From contig JAECUM010003660.1 of NCBI GenBank assembly GCA_016617855.1, positions 1-64,000 on the forward strand: a DNA stretch of 64,000 bases, written 5' to 3'. The position numbers and the translations under genes are program-made. The DNA comes from Megalonaias nervosa (taxonomy: Eukaryota; Mollusca; Bivalvia; Unionida; Unionidae). The notes beneath the pieces were generated by a model. The model was not told the DNA's origin. It searched no databases and saw nothing but the letters and a program-made list of their open reading frames with translations. Shown one piece after another: positions 9,093-17,296 of this stretch. Position 1 is the stretch's first letter. Every line of letters starts with the position of its first letter.

Positions 9093-9224
9093 AAATGTTG
9101 TGTTTTGAAAAAATGTGTCTGTTGTTTGTTTTCAAAAAGCACTGTGAATATATGCTCTTTGACTTTCTCTCTATCCCTCACCATGACATTCGCTATCATA
9201 GCGTTCCGACACTAAAACCTAGTA

Positions 9225-9286
9225 GGGATGTTTTCTATCGCGTCCGCGTTTGAACCATATAAAGCGGGTTGGTCTCCAGTCTGGCC
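9225..9286 (+). promoter_or_regulatory. Cassette 1 promoter (GGGATGTTT / TATAAAG / CAGTCTGG)
   Basis: GGGATGTTT at 9225, then CGTCCGCG, TATAAAG at 9258 and CAGTCTGGC at 9277. The same three blocks with the same spacing (33 and 19 bases) precede cassettes 2 and 3. CAGTCT with a preceding pyrimidine resembles an initiator, but is closer to the TATA box than usual. Confidence 0.65.
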
Positions 9287-9309
9287 ATCCACTGTTGACT
9301 CGTCAGCCT

Positions 9310-9687
9310 ATGAAGATGCCTTCCAGACTAGCCAAGCTGAACGAAGCTTACGTCAATTTACATCGTGTTAGGCTAAACCTGATACCTAAGCCTGAAGAGA
9401 TAGAGAATGTCAGGATGTTAGCAATAGCCCAAGACCCGATAGAAGAGGTCTTCAGAGAGGAAATCAAGAAAGAACAAGAAGAATGGACAGAGAAGTTCAG
9501 ACTTCAGAAGCAGAGAGAACAGCAACAACAACAGCAGCAGCAGCAACAGCAGCAGCAGCAAGAACCAGACAGAGGTTTTGTCGACTGCCGTGTGGACACC
9601 AAAGAGTTCTCCTTCTCTTTCCGCAGAAGCAGGCCGTATCGTATTGGAAAGCCTGCTGCCGGACGGGGACGTAATCTTCGACAGTAA
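9310..9687 (+). CDS. Cassette 1 protein: charged, poly-Gln, basic C-terminus
   Basis: 125 residues from ATG 9310, the first ATG after the TATA box; upstream in-frame non-ATG codons lie inside the promoter. No family recognised. The N-terminal half is helical and charged (PSRLAKLNEAYVNLHRVRL, then EEVFREEIKKEQEEW). A run of 14 Gln (CAG/CAA mix) follows, then an Arg/Gly-rich tail (FRRSRPYRIGKPAAGRGR). The stop is 34 bases before a histone-type stem-loop. The mixed CAG/CAA codons argue for a selected or old Gln tract rather than a fresh microsatellite. The basic tail suggests nucleic-acid binding, which is inference. Confidence 0.6.
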   Translation: MKMPSRLAKLNEAYVNLHRVRLNLIPKPEEIENVRMLAIAQDPIEEVFREEIKKEQEEWTEKFRLQKQREQQQQQQQQQQQQQQEPDRGFVDCRVDTKEFSFSFRRSRPYRIGKPAAGRGRNLRQ

Positions 9688-9721
9688 AAAAGATTGCCAT
9701 CACTCCCCGTCAGCAAAAAAC

Positions 9722-9758
9722 AGCCCTTTTCAGGGATACCCCAATACTCTCGAAAAGA
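9722..9758 (+). terminator. Histone-type 3' stem-loop and downstream element, cassette 1
   Basis: AGCCCT-TTTC-AGGGAT (9722-9737) has a 6-bp stem with one G/A mismatch and the 4-base loop of metazoan histone mRNAs. CTCTCGAAAAGA (9747-9758) starts 10 bases later, like the purine-rich U7-binding element. It is followed by TTCAATTGCCA, shared in form with the other two cassettes. A back-up AATAAA is at 9806. Confidence 0.65.
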
Positions 9759-9814
9759 CATACTAATTCAATTGCCAAAACAAATTTGTGTTTTTGTATG
9801 TTTAAAATAAATAG

Positions 9815-9834
9815 AAGTGTGTCTATAAGCACTT
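9815..9834 (+). repeat. Imperfect palindrome around CTATAA, shared with cassette 2
   Basis: AAGTG..CTATAA..CACTT (9815-9834). A counterpart AGTGT-GACTATAA-ACACT lies at 10686-10703 after cassette 2. Both follow the histone-type 3' end by about 60 to 80 bases. Function unknown; it supports duplication of the whole cassette. Confidence 0.4.
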
Positions 9835-9946
9835 CGTTTCTCTGTCTTGTCAGATAATGTATATCTGTGTTTTTAAGTAAAAAAAAGGCAACGTAAGTGC
9901 TTCTTTTAGGTCCGCGCGTTTGATGTGATGGTAAGTTTTGGTGTTA

Positions 9947-10012
9947 GGGGATGTTTACCATCACGTCCGTGCTTCAAGTATATAAAGCGACGCGATCGTC
10001 AGTCTGGCTACC
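9947..10012 (+). promoter_or_regulatory. Cassette 2 promoter
   Basis: GGGATGTTT at 9948, CACGTCCGTGCTT, TATATAAAG at 9979 (TATAAA at 9981) and CAGTCTGGC at 10000: the same blocks and spacing as cassettes 1 and 3. A partial extra copy of the CGTCCG-type block (GTCCGCGCGTTTGA) is at 9910. Confidence 0.65.
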
Positions 10013-10038
10013 CATCGTCAACGAGACATCTATAAAGA

Positions 10039-10583
10039 ATGAGCAGAATAAGTAAATTGTTGGAATTCCAAATGCACCTGGAGTATGCCAGGCGCCTCCT
10101 GGATGAGCTGGCTATGGAGGCCATTGCAGAAGCAGCCCAGTTGGAAGAAGAGGAGGAAAATAGAAGAAAGAAGAGGAGAAGGAAAAGAAGCGAGGGATCC
10201 TGCCTCACCTCATACTAAGACCTCTGTGTGAGGTCAAGTCTGAGGTGAGGACACCAACGTCTCCACAGCCACCACTTCCACAACAAACACAGCCACAGCC
10301 TCTGCCACCAATACCAAGAGCCGATGTCCCCCAGAGAGAAACCTGGGAGGAGGAGGCATGGGAGGAATTGGAAAGACAGAGGCAAGAGTGGGAGCCTCGG
10401 CGTCAGCATCATCCCAGGGTGTGGAATAGAAGGAGGGCACAAGTGTTCACTATCCCTCAAACAGGAGTGGATAATGAAGCCAATCAACCTCCCTCTGCGC
10501 TCCCAACCACGCGCATAAATTGGGAGCAGGACTGGAGCCGGCGATGCATGTGTGGTACCCGCCCTGGGAGATGTCATCATTAA
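10039..10583 (+). CDS. Cassette 2 gene: helical/basic start and Pro/Arg-rich second frame
   Basis: ATG 10039 opens a 59-residue ORF (helix LLEFQMHLEYARRLLDELAM, acidic run, then RRKKRRRKR) ending at TAA 10216-10218. An overlapping frame, open from 10164 to the stop at 10581-10583, lacks an ATG near its start. It reads Pro/Gln-rich (QPPLPQQTQPQPLPP) then Trp/Glu/Arg-rich (WEEEAWEELERQRQEWEPRR) and ends in a Cys-containing tail. The histone-type stem-loop sits 29 bases after the second stop and 394 after the first, so the second frame is probably the real 3' part. The gene therefore either suffered a one-base indel near 10164-10215 or uses frameshifting. No family recognised. Confidence 0.5.
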
Positions 10584-10611
10584 CCAGGCGCATTTGGAGT
10601 TCTAAGAAAAC

Positions 10612-10647
10612 AGCCCTTCTCAGGGCTAACCAGATCTCTAGAAAAGA
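10612..10647 (+). terminator. Histone-type 3' stem-loop and downstream element, cassette 2
   Basis: AGCCCT-TCTC-AGGGCT (10612-10627) is a perfect 6-bp stem with a 4-base loop of the UYUN form allowed in histone mRNAs. CTCTAGAAAAGA (10636-10647) begins 9 bases later. TTCAATTTGCCA follows, as in the other cassettes. Confidence 0.7.
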
Positions 10648-10716
10648 GAGACTATTCAATTTGCCAGTTTGTGTGAATGTGAAATAGTGTGACTATAAAC
10701 ACTCACTTCTTTACTG

Positions 10717-10752
<36 letters not shown>
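10717..10752 (+). repeat. (GT)n microsatellite
   Basis: About 18 uninterrupted GT units directly before the 45-bp minisatellite. Confidence 0.9.
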
Positions 10753-10755
<3 letters not shown>

Positions 10756-11190
10756 TGTTCGCATTCGTTTGTGAGGATAGTATAGTGTGTATGTTTTATG
10801 CATTCTCGTTCATTGGTGTGGATAGTAAATATGGTGTTTTATGCATTCTCGTTCGTTGGTGTGGATAGTAATTATGTGCATTTTATGCTTTCGCGTTCAT
10901 TTGTGAGGATAGCAAATATGTTGTGTTTTATGCATTCTCGTTCGTTGGTGTAGATAGTAAATATGGTGTGTTTTATGCATTCTCATTCGTTGGTGTGGAT
11001 AGTAGATGTGGTGTGTTTTATGCATTCGCGTTTGTTAGTGTGGATAGTATATGGTGTGTTTTATGCTTTCGCGTTCGTTGGTGAGGATAGTAAATATGGT
11101 GTGTTTTATACATTCTCGTTCGTTGGTGTGGATAGTAAATATGGTGTGTTTTATGCATTCACAATCGTTGGTGTGGATAGTATATAATAT
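10752..11190 (+). repeat. 45-bp minisatellite, about 9 to 10 copies
   Basis: Unit of the form TTATGCATTCTCGTTCGTTG + GTGTGGATAGTAAATATGGT + GTGTT, with copies diverged by point changes and small indels. The period is a multiple of three, so it gives spurious open frames with a 15-residue repeat (HSRSLVWIV...). No start context or 3' signal suggests expression. It separates cassette 2 from cassette 3. Confidence 0.85.
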
Positions 11191-11205
11191 GTTAAGTGAG
11201 TGTAA

Positions 11206-11265
11206 GGGATGTTTTCGCTCACGTCCGTGCTTGACGTATATAACGCGGAACGCTAGTCAGTCTTA
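11206..11265 (+). promoter_or_regulatory. Cassette 3 promoter
   Basis: GGGATGTTT at 11206, CACGTCCGTGCTTGA, TATATAACG at 11237 and TCAGTCTT with CAG at 11258. Same spacing as cassettes 1 and 2 (33 bases to the TATAA core, then 19 bases). Confidence 0.65.
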
Positions 11266-11283
11266 AAAGACAGTTGGTATTGG

Positions 11284-11820
11284 ATGATGGATGGATCATA
11301 CGTACTGGATAGGCTTGAAAAGGAATGGAGATTCACAGGCAGCCAAGACTTGGTGGCCAGACTGAAAGTAGCCAGTTTTGAATTACAAGGAATGATAGTG
11401 GAGGAAGCGGAGAAGTTGAGAGTCTTCATACAACTTAAATATGTAAGAGTGGGAACTTTGAAACAGGTGATTGATATTGTTATAGAAGTCAGATGTTATT
11501 TGGAAGACATATTCCATTTAACCGAGTGGCCTTTTGTCAAAAAAGGCTTAGACGGCTTAAAGAAAGGAGAAGAGATTATGAAAAAGGTAATGGGAGAAGA
11601 GGTGAAGAAAATAAAAGAGATATGGACAAAAGAGAGAATGGAGAAGGAAAACCAAAAAAAGAAAAAGGACTTTGAAAGAATGAACATTAACTGGATGAAA
11701 ATACAGAAAAAATTTAGAGACATGGGTCATCGAGACTGGATTCCAGACGAAGAAAAGAAAAAGACGAAGAAAGGAATAATTGGAAAATTAAGAAGTTGGT
11801 GGAAGAGCTGGAGACAATAG
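11284..11820 (+). CDS. Cassette 3 protein: intact 178-residue Lys/Glu-rich helical protein
   Basis: Uninterrupted ORF from ATG 11284 (ATGATG; 11287 also possible). No family recognised. Residues 5-80 alternate hydrophobic and charged in three predicted helices: YVLDRLEKEW, a long one from about LVARLK to VFIQLK, and LKQVIDIVIEVRCYL. This layout is compatible with, but does not prove, a histone fold. Residues 90-160 are a very Lys/Glu-rich coiled-coil-like helix; the end is basic and Trp-rich (LRSWWKSWRQ). The TAG stop lies 14 bases before the most canonical histone-type stem-loop in the window. Its intactness beside a broken Maverick suggests recent origin or selection. Confidence 0.65.
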   Translation: MMDGSYVLDRLEKEWRFTGSQDLVARLKVASFELQGMIVEEAEKLRVFIQLKYVRVGTLKQVIDIVIEVRCYLEDIFHLTEWPFVKKGLDGLKKGEEIMKKVMGEEVKKIKEIWTKERMEKENQKKKKDFERMNINWMKIQKKFRDMGHRDWIPDEEKKKTKKGIIGKLRSWWKSWRQ

Positions 11821-11834
11821 AAGCAAAAACCAAA

Positions 11835-11871
11835 GGCTCTTTTCAGGGCCACTTCCTATGCCTCGAAAAGA
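11835..11871 (+). terminator. Histone-type 3' stem-loop and downstream element, cassette 3
   Basis: GGCTCTTTTCAGGGCC (11835-11850), preceded by CCAAA and followed by AC, fits the metazoan histone 3' end consensus GGCYCTTTTCAGRGCC exactly, with one G-U pair in the stem. GCCTCGAAAAGA (11860-11871) starts 10 bases downstream, where the U7-binding element is expected. Confidence 0.75.
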
Positions 11872-12184
11872 TATTTATTTTCACTTTGCCATATATGTGT
11901 TATCTATGTGTTATCTATGTCATATGTCTATGTCTCTCTATTGTATTTGTCTCTACCTAGAGTAGCTGCGCGTATTCAGGTCAGCCACTTGCTACATTGT
12001 TGCAAGTGTCCAGTACCGTGACGTCACCCTACCTGTTCCATTCCTATTGTCCCTATACAACATTCCCATTGAGGCTATAGTGCACCAGGGTGATATTTTG
12101 AAGCTATAAATCTTGAGGCTACGGTACAACCCCCTAAAATTAACATTACGGTCTACGTGAGGCTACGGTGCCCCCATATACTAC
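11872..12184. other. Junction between cassette array and gypsy relic, no gene seen
   Basis: Contains short direct repeats (GTTATCTATGT, and GAGGCTA(C/T)GGTGC-type motifs at about 12074, 12115 and 12161). No ORF, LTR end or Maverick terminal repeat could be recognised; the right end of the Maverick may lie here. Confidence 0.35.
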
Positions 12185-12415
12185 TCATGTACCATGTTTG
12201 TCACTGGGTTTAACCCTAACAACATCTCCTGTGTGTAATGGTTGTAACTCCTTTGCACTGCTATTGTAGTATTTCTCTTGTTTCCTTCTGTTTACGAACA
12301 ACTTAGATCTGGTACTGTCCTGTGACTGTGACCTTGGCATTAGGAGTCTTTTTGATATTGGCAGTAAAGTTCTTGTACGCCTATTGAACATGTGTTGTGC
12401 AGGTGACGAATGCAA
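12185..12415 (-). pseudogene. Gypsy integrase C-terminal region (truncated)
   Basis: Minus-strand frame with SPAQHMFNRRTRTLLP, then a Lys-rich stretch and LHTGDVVRVKP. This is the conserved region after the catalytic core of gypsy integrases, where 'SPAQ.L..RR.RT.LP' and 'GD.VR' are hallmarks. The final family segment (chromodomain or 'RRNRR' tail) is missing at 12,185. It is in a different frame from the catalytic core. Confidence 0.75.
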
Positions 12416-12467
12416 TCCTTCCGTTGGTGTATTACAGAAATCCAGTAGCGTGAGGTAAGGATCTGAT

Positions 12468-13079
12468 CTAGACTACTGTTTTCCTCATTAATCTCTTCAC
12501 TGTTTTCACCGCGTTCTCCACTCTTCCATTTGATTGAGGGTATCCTGGTGAGCTAGTTTTGTGTTTGAACTCGTAAGTACGTGCAAATTCTGCAAAATCT
12601 TTTCCTGAGAATGGTGGTCTATTGTCTGATACAAGTTCATCCGGTATTCCATACCTGGCCATGTGAGCTTTCATTTTTATGATGACTTCTTTGGCAGTCT
12701 TATCATAAAGTGTACCAACTTCAACAAAATTTGAATAATAGTCTACTGTGACCAGATATGCTTTCTTGTCAAAATCACATAGGTCTACACCTATCTTCTC
12801 CCATGGCCTTGTAGGCACATCGTGACTTATGAGTGGCTCCTTCTGCTGCTGAGAAAAATATGCATTGCATATTTCACACTTTGCAATATAGTTTTCTATT
12901 TCGCGATTCATGTTTGGCCAATATATAGCTTCTCTGGCTCTTTGCAGGCAACCTTGTATTCCTATATGACTGGAGTGCAGCCTTTCCATTATCGAATCTT
13001 TCAGTGTGGCGGGGATCACGACACAGTCACTTTTGAAAATCAGCCCATTCTGTAACAGATCTCGGAAACGCTTAATCAC
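12468..13079 (-). pseudogene. Gypsy integrase: zinc-binding and catalytic core
   Basis: The minus-strand ORF shows the HHCC zinc domain (LHSSHIGIQG ... CEICN) and the DDE core. The first Asp is in GVDLCDF, the second in LVSDNRPPF (family DNG replaced by DNR), and the Glu in SNGRVENAV. WPNM and YWP motifs precede the zinc Cys pair. The frame stops at 12,468 (after KRLMRKTVV), so it is cut off from the C-terminal part. Integration activity is unlikely. Confidence 0.85.
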
Positions 13080-13940
13080 GCGTATTTGGGCGCAAATTTT
13101 TTATCTGGGACGCAGAAAATCACGTATGCAGGAGTCCTTCGTACGCATGCAATTGCTGGACGGCAAATTCAAGGGCTTACCAGTCCTGCTTCAAACACCT
13201 GCTGAGTGGGAAAATGTGTTGATCAATTTACAATGACATAATTCAGTGGCTGAAAGACCCCCATATGTACATGTTGTCATTGTAAGAGTATATCAGAAGA
13301 ACACGAACACAATAGCTTGGCAGCAAGTTCAAAGAATTTAGCGGCTGAGAGGTGGGAAAATGTACTGATATTTACAATGACTGAATTCAGAGGCAGAACG
13401 ACCCTTTGATGTACTTGTGTATAAGAGTACATCAAATGAACAACTTTAGCTTTCATTATTGTGTTCATTTTCAGGAGTAGCCGAATAAGTAGTGCATGTA
13501 ACCTCGAAATCGACTTGTTGAGCGTTAGACAAAATGTTGTTTGCAAATTTGGACAAGTATTTTGGGGTTAATGGGCAAAATTGACGAAGATTGCATTGAG
13601 ATTCAGCATAGTGCTAAATTTGCTAGAATTTATAGTTCGTATGGAACACTTTGTGTGATGCCTAGCTTAGTGCTTGGAATAAGACCTTTCCTTGGCCTGA
13701 CATAATTCACTCTCACTCCAGTGGACAAACAAGAACTATATGTCAGTGATGTAAAGAAGTTAGAAAATTAAACTCAGTAGCAACCACTGGTTCAACTCAT
13801 CTGGAAATTTAGCTATTTCAGGTATGCCCAATATGCTTCTGGTAGGGGACTGCAACTTTTGCTGCAGAGACTCCTGTTTTTCCCAAACTAGAAGTCCTGG
13901 ACTCCTAGTTTTAAAATCCTAGCGAGACCTCTGTGTAATG
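13080..13940. other. Insertion inside gypsy pol
   Basis: The gypsy coding sequence stops making sense at about 13,940 (minus strand, after the RNase H-integrase spacer) and resumes at 13,079. The intervening 860 bases have no gypsy similarity. They include a diverged direct duplication: GTGGGAAAATGT.CTGAT..TTTACAATGA at about 13,208 and 13,353. No transposase or TIR seen. Confidence 0.45.
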
Positions 13941-14151
13941 TCAGTTCCTCTCGGAAATGAAAGTAATACTATAGTTCTTGTGGAAGTACCTTTTTTTCTC
14001 CTGGCCATCATCTCTGAATGACTTTTGTCGCTGTCTTAACTGAAAATCCGTTTCAGTTTCTCTCTGAATCTCAGTGATGCGTTCCATTGAAACTGGTAGA
14101 TACTCAACCATACTCACACTTTCTATTGCTTTCTCTGTGAATGAGCGGGTA

Positions 14152-14409
14152 TCAAACCTCAAACACTCTATCGCTATCCCTTACTTTCTTGGTGCAGGGC
14201 AAATATGCACGACTCAATGTATCAGCCATGTACATCTGTGTACCTTGCTTGTAGACTACAATGAAGTCAAATTTCTGTGGTTTTAAGAGCATTCTTTGCA
14301 GCCGCTTTGGTGCACTAACTAAAGTTTTCTTGCAGATTATTTCAAGTGGTTTGTGGTCACTTTCTATGACCACTCGTCTCCCGTGGATGTAGTTCTCAAA
14401 TCTTTCCAT
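14152..14409 (-). pseudogene. Gypsy RNase H C-terminal region
   Basis: Contains VIESDHKPLE, APKRLQRMLL, QKFDFIVVYK and ADTLSRAYLP, the conserved RNase H and tether motifs of Ty3/gypsy pol. The following frame (13,941-14,162) holds the spacer with EYLPVS and EIQRETETD, after which the insertion interrupts the gene. Confidence 0.85.
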
Positions 14410-14458
14410 TCCAAAAATTATTGCTTATAACTCCTTCTCGATTTGTGCATAATTTACC

Positions 14459-15008
14459 TCAGTCAGTGAGTGCACGTGAGGCATAGGCAACTGGGTGCCC
14501 CTCTTGGAGCAAACAAGCCCTTAGCCCCATTTTTGATGCATCTGGCGCTGGTGCTATACCAAATGGCATTCTCCTCCATCTGTATCGTCCCCATGGCGTT
14601 CCATATGTGGTGAGTCTGCTAGATTCCTCATCTATTTTAACATTCCAAAACCCATTTTTTGCATCCACAACAGTAAAAATTCTCGCCCTGCTCAGGTCTG
14701 GCAGAACATCTATTGTTGGAGTTGGTTAACGGTTCCTTTTCAAGACTTTTTTTTAAAGGTTGTGGGTCAATGCACAACCTTATTTTCTTGTTGTTTTTCA
14801 TAACCACCACCATGCTAGAAATCGAATCTGTTGGTTCTTTCTCCGGAGTCAATATTCCAAGTTTCACCAGTCGTTGAATTTCTGCCCTCAACTTCGGCAT
14901 AACAGCTAATGGAATTTTCCTCACTGGCAGTTTTACTGGTTTGGCTTGTTCTGTCAGTTGAAGGTGGAGTTCTTCTTCCAAGAGACCTTCTCCACAGAAT
15001 GTCTTCAT
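14459..15008 (-). pseudogene. Gypsy reverse transcriptase with internal deletion
   Basis: The first frame has the RT N-terminal motifs KLPVRKIPLAVMPKL, LVKLGIL and IRLCIDPQPL. Another frame continues DAKNGFWNVKIDE and RMPFGIAPAP. At this point, about 14,540, the reading jumps directly to the RNase H start (ASKMGLRACLLQEGHPVAY ASRALTD). The catalytic Y-D-D segment and connection domain, around 180 residues, are missing. The element therefore cannot reverse-transcribe itself. Confidence 0.85.
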
Positions 15009-15670
15009 ATTCCTGTATGAGATTTTGTGTTGTCTCTACTGTCATGATATGTTGTTTATTTACAGTAATAAGTTTCATTTTCTGCACTGCTTGTTCTCCA
15101 AGCAGGGGTCTTGCCTTCGCTTGTACAATTACAAACACTAAGATGTAAACTTCCTTATTCTTTGGATTTGTAATGTGTAATTTTCTTTTACCCAAGGCTC
15201 TCGTTTCACTGATGTTATACATAACAAGTGTCACATTGTTCGTTTCCAGGTGCTTCAGTTTGTCATCATGGCATACTGTCTTATAATCTGTTTCAGAGAT
15301 TATGTTAACTGCTGAGCCAGTCTAACTGGAAATTTATTTGACTCTCCCCTAAAGTCATTTTGGCAAATAATTTCTTTGGGTATGTTTCTATACCATTCAC
15401 TTCTTTGACTGTCAACACAAATTCATCACTATCACTGTCAAGACTTGAATCATTATCTATAACTTTTACCCCATCTTTCTGCTTGTATTTCTTTTTGTGT
15501 ACCTTCCATTTTGGAGTTTTCTGCTTGCACTTTAATGCAAAATGGTTCTTTAACCCACATTTTGCACACATTTTTCCAACGACCAGGCAAACCTCTTTCT
15601 TTGCTTCATGTTTTTTCCCCGCAGTAGTCACACTCTCTTTGCTGATGACTTTGCTTTTATGACTTTTCAC
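15009..15670 (-). pseudogene. Gypsy zinc knuckle and aspartic protease region
   Basis: Minus-strand ORF 15,305-15,670 contains a retroviral-type zinc knuckle (CAKCGLKNHFALKC), then an acidic linker (SSLDSDSDEF) and the protease start (INFQLD..). The catalytic Asp is followed by a stop and frame change. The protease body (VTLVMYN, KLHITNP, ARPLLGEQA) continues in the overlapping frame 14,815-15,234. Confidence 0.75.
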
Positions 15671-16324
15671 TCTTGCTTTGGGCTAATATCCACACTTCTT
15701 CCTGATGCATAGCTTTCATCTGTTCTTGCGATTTTTCGTTTACTCGACAAATATCTATGCAAGTTCTTAAGGTTAACTTCTTGTCTTGCAACAGTTTTCT
15801 CCTGGTGTTGTTGTCTCTTATTCCAATTACCATTCTATCTCGCAACAGACTGTCCTCTAAGTCACCGTAGTTACACGTTTGTGCTAGTGATCTTGACGCA
15901 GCGACGTAGGCATCAATCATCTCGTCTGCTTCCTGTTGTCGACAATTGAAATTGTACGTTCATAGGTTTCGTTTGTTTCTCCTATACAGTACTTTTCAAA
16001 CTTGTCAAGTACTTTGTCAGGTTTATCTCTGTCTCCATCATTCTCAAATGTGAAGGTATCGAACAGCTCTATGGTGTATGGCCCTAAACACGCAAGAAGA
16101 GTGGCTATTCTCAGTTTTGGCGCTTTTTCTGCCAGCCCCGTAGCTACTTCATAGTTCACCCAGACTCTCTTGACTTTTTTTCCAGTTCGCAGATCAATTT
16201 CCCCGAAGCTCCAGTTTCGGCGGAAAGGGTATTGATGATGTAGGCGAAGTTGCCACCCTTCTGACACTATGTAACGTCTTTCTATGACAAATTGAATACA
16301 TAAGACAGGGCTGTACTCAAACAC
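15657..16324 (-). pseudogene. Gypsy gag capsid region
   Basis: Two frames (15,917-16,324 and 15,657-15,920) with RIATLLACLGPYTIELFDTF, YCIGETNETYER and then SLAQTCNYGDLEDSLLRDRM and GIRDNNTRRKLL. This is the usual gag pattern of K02A2.6-like gypsy elements in invertebrates. A frameshift near 15,920 joins the two. The start at 16,324 is not certain. Confidence 0.75.
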
Positions 16325-17296
16325 GTTTAATCACTCCGCTCCGGGGGCGCTCACCAGTTATATCTACTTTTGAGAGAGTGATGTTTGTATGGTGAAGTTG
16401 TTTGCATTTAAAACATGCACAGTGGAGAGAATGTTGGCATACCTCTATTCTACTTTGATGTAATGTGGCTGACGTTTCTTTGAATATTGTACTTTTGGAA
16501 ATTGTAAATGATCTTAGCACACTGCTAACTAAAATGACTGCTCCCTTGTGCTCCAAAAATCAGCCTGAATTTGTCTAAAGTACACTATCTTTAGTAGCTT
16601 TAAAATAGGGAAAATGAATTTTGCCAGACTAGACAATGCCATCTTCTGAAAGTGTAATGAATGAATTACCAAATATATAAAATGCAAAAAAAAAAAAGTT
16701 ATCGGCTCTTTTTTACAATTTACCTCTGAAGTTCAGGAAGTGAAAATGACCAAGTGGAGCTAGCTCTTTTTGAAAGATGCACATCTGGAGTAAGGCCAAG
16801 CTGTATACTCTATAACCCATATTACACCCATCAATCATACACCAAAATAAAGGGAATTAAAGGTTCTTTGAACAATACCTAAGATATTCAAGGTCTTTAT
16901 TAAATAGCCAGTATAACTAGTGAGGAAACCCGGAGGAAGTCTTTTTCTTTAAAATTCTAAACTATGCAAAATACGAAACTGTAGTGGTCCACCTGTAGCA
17001 CATGTTGCACCGTTCTATTCTTTCAAAAAGAGAGCACAACAGTAATAAGGGAAATAATTCATACGACCTTAATTTGAACTGGACTAATACATGTACGTAT
17101 GCATTACGTTACAGCATTGATGGCAACTTTTTGAATTGCATCAAGCTGTTTAGTACACAATGGTTTTTTGGGGTGGGTGGGGACGGTTGTTATTTTTTCT
17201 CGAATTATAACCGAGGGAAAGGGCATACGTTTGTACTGTAAGCGTCCCTTTGTGCCAGAAATGACCTTCGGAAGTGAAGCATTCGGGTACTGGTTA
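16325..17296. other. Non-coding, no gene seen
   Basis: May contain the gypsy leader or 5' LTR next to 16,324, otherwise AT-rich sequence. A minus-strand Cys/His-containing frame (16,317-16,556) has no recognisable domain. Confidence 0.4.

Larger units (their letters stand above)
12185..16324 (-). mobile_element. Ty3/gypsy retrotransposon relic
   Basis: On the minus strand, gag, zinc knuckle, protease, RT, RNase H and integrase remnants follow in gypsy order, spread over several frames and separated by stops. I found no clear LTR pair. The 5' LTR should lie above 16,324; a TGGTGAGCGCC near 16,350 (minus strand) could be a primer-binding site, but this is weak. The element carries an internal deletion in RT and an insertion between RNase H spacer and integrase, so it is inactive. 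Confidence 0.88.

Noticed and set aside
10963..11266. Hydrophobic repeat proteins (HSRSLVWIV repeats)
   Set aside because: They arise from the 45-bp minisatellite being divisible by three; no promoter or 3' signal belongs to them.
9310..11820. Cassette products being ordinary core histones
   Set aside because: No recognisable H2A, H2B, H3, H4 or H1 sequence; only the 3' mRNA signals are histone-like.
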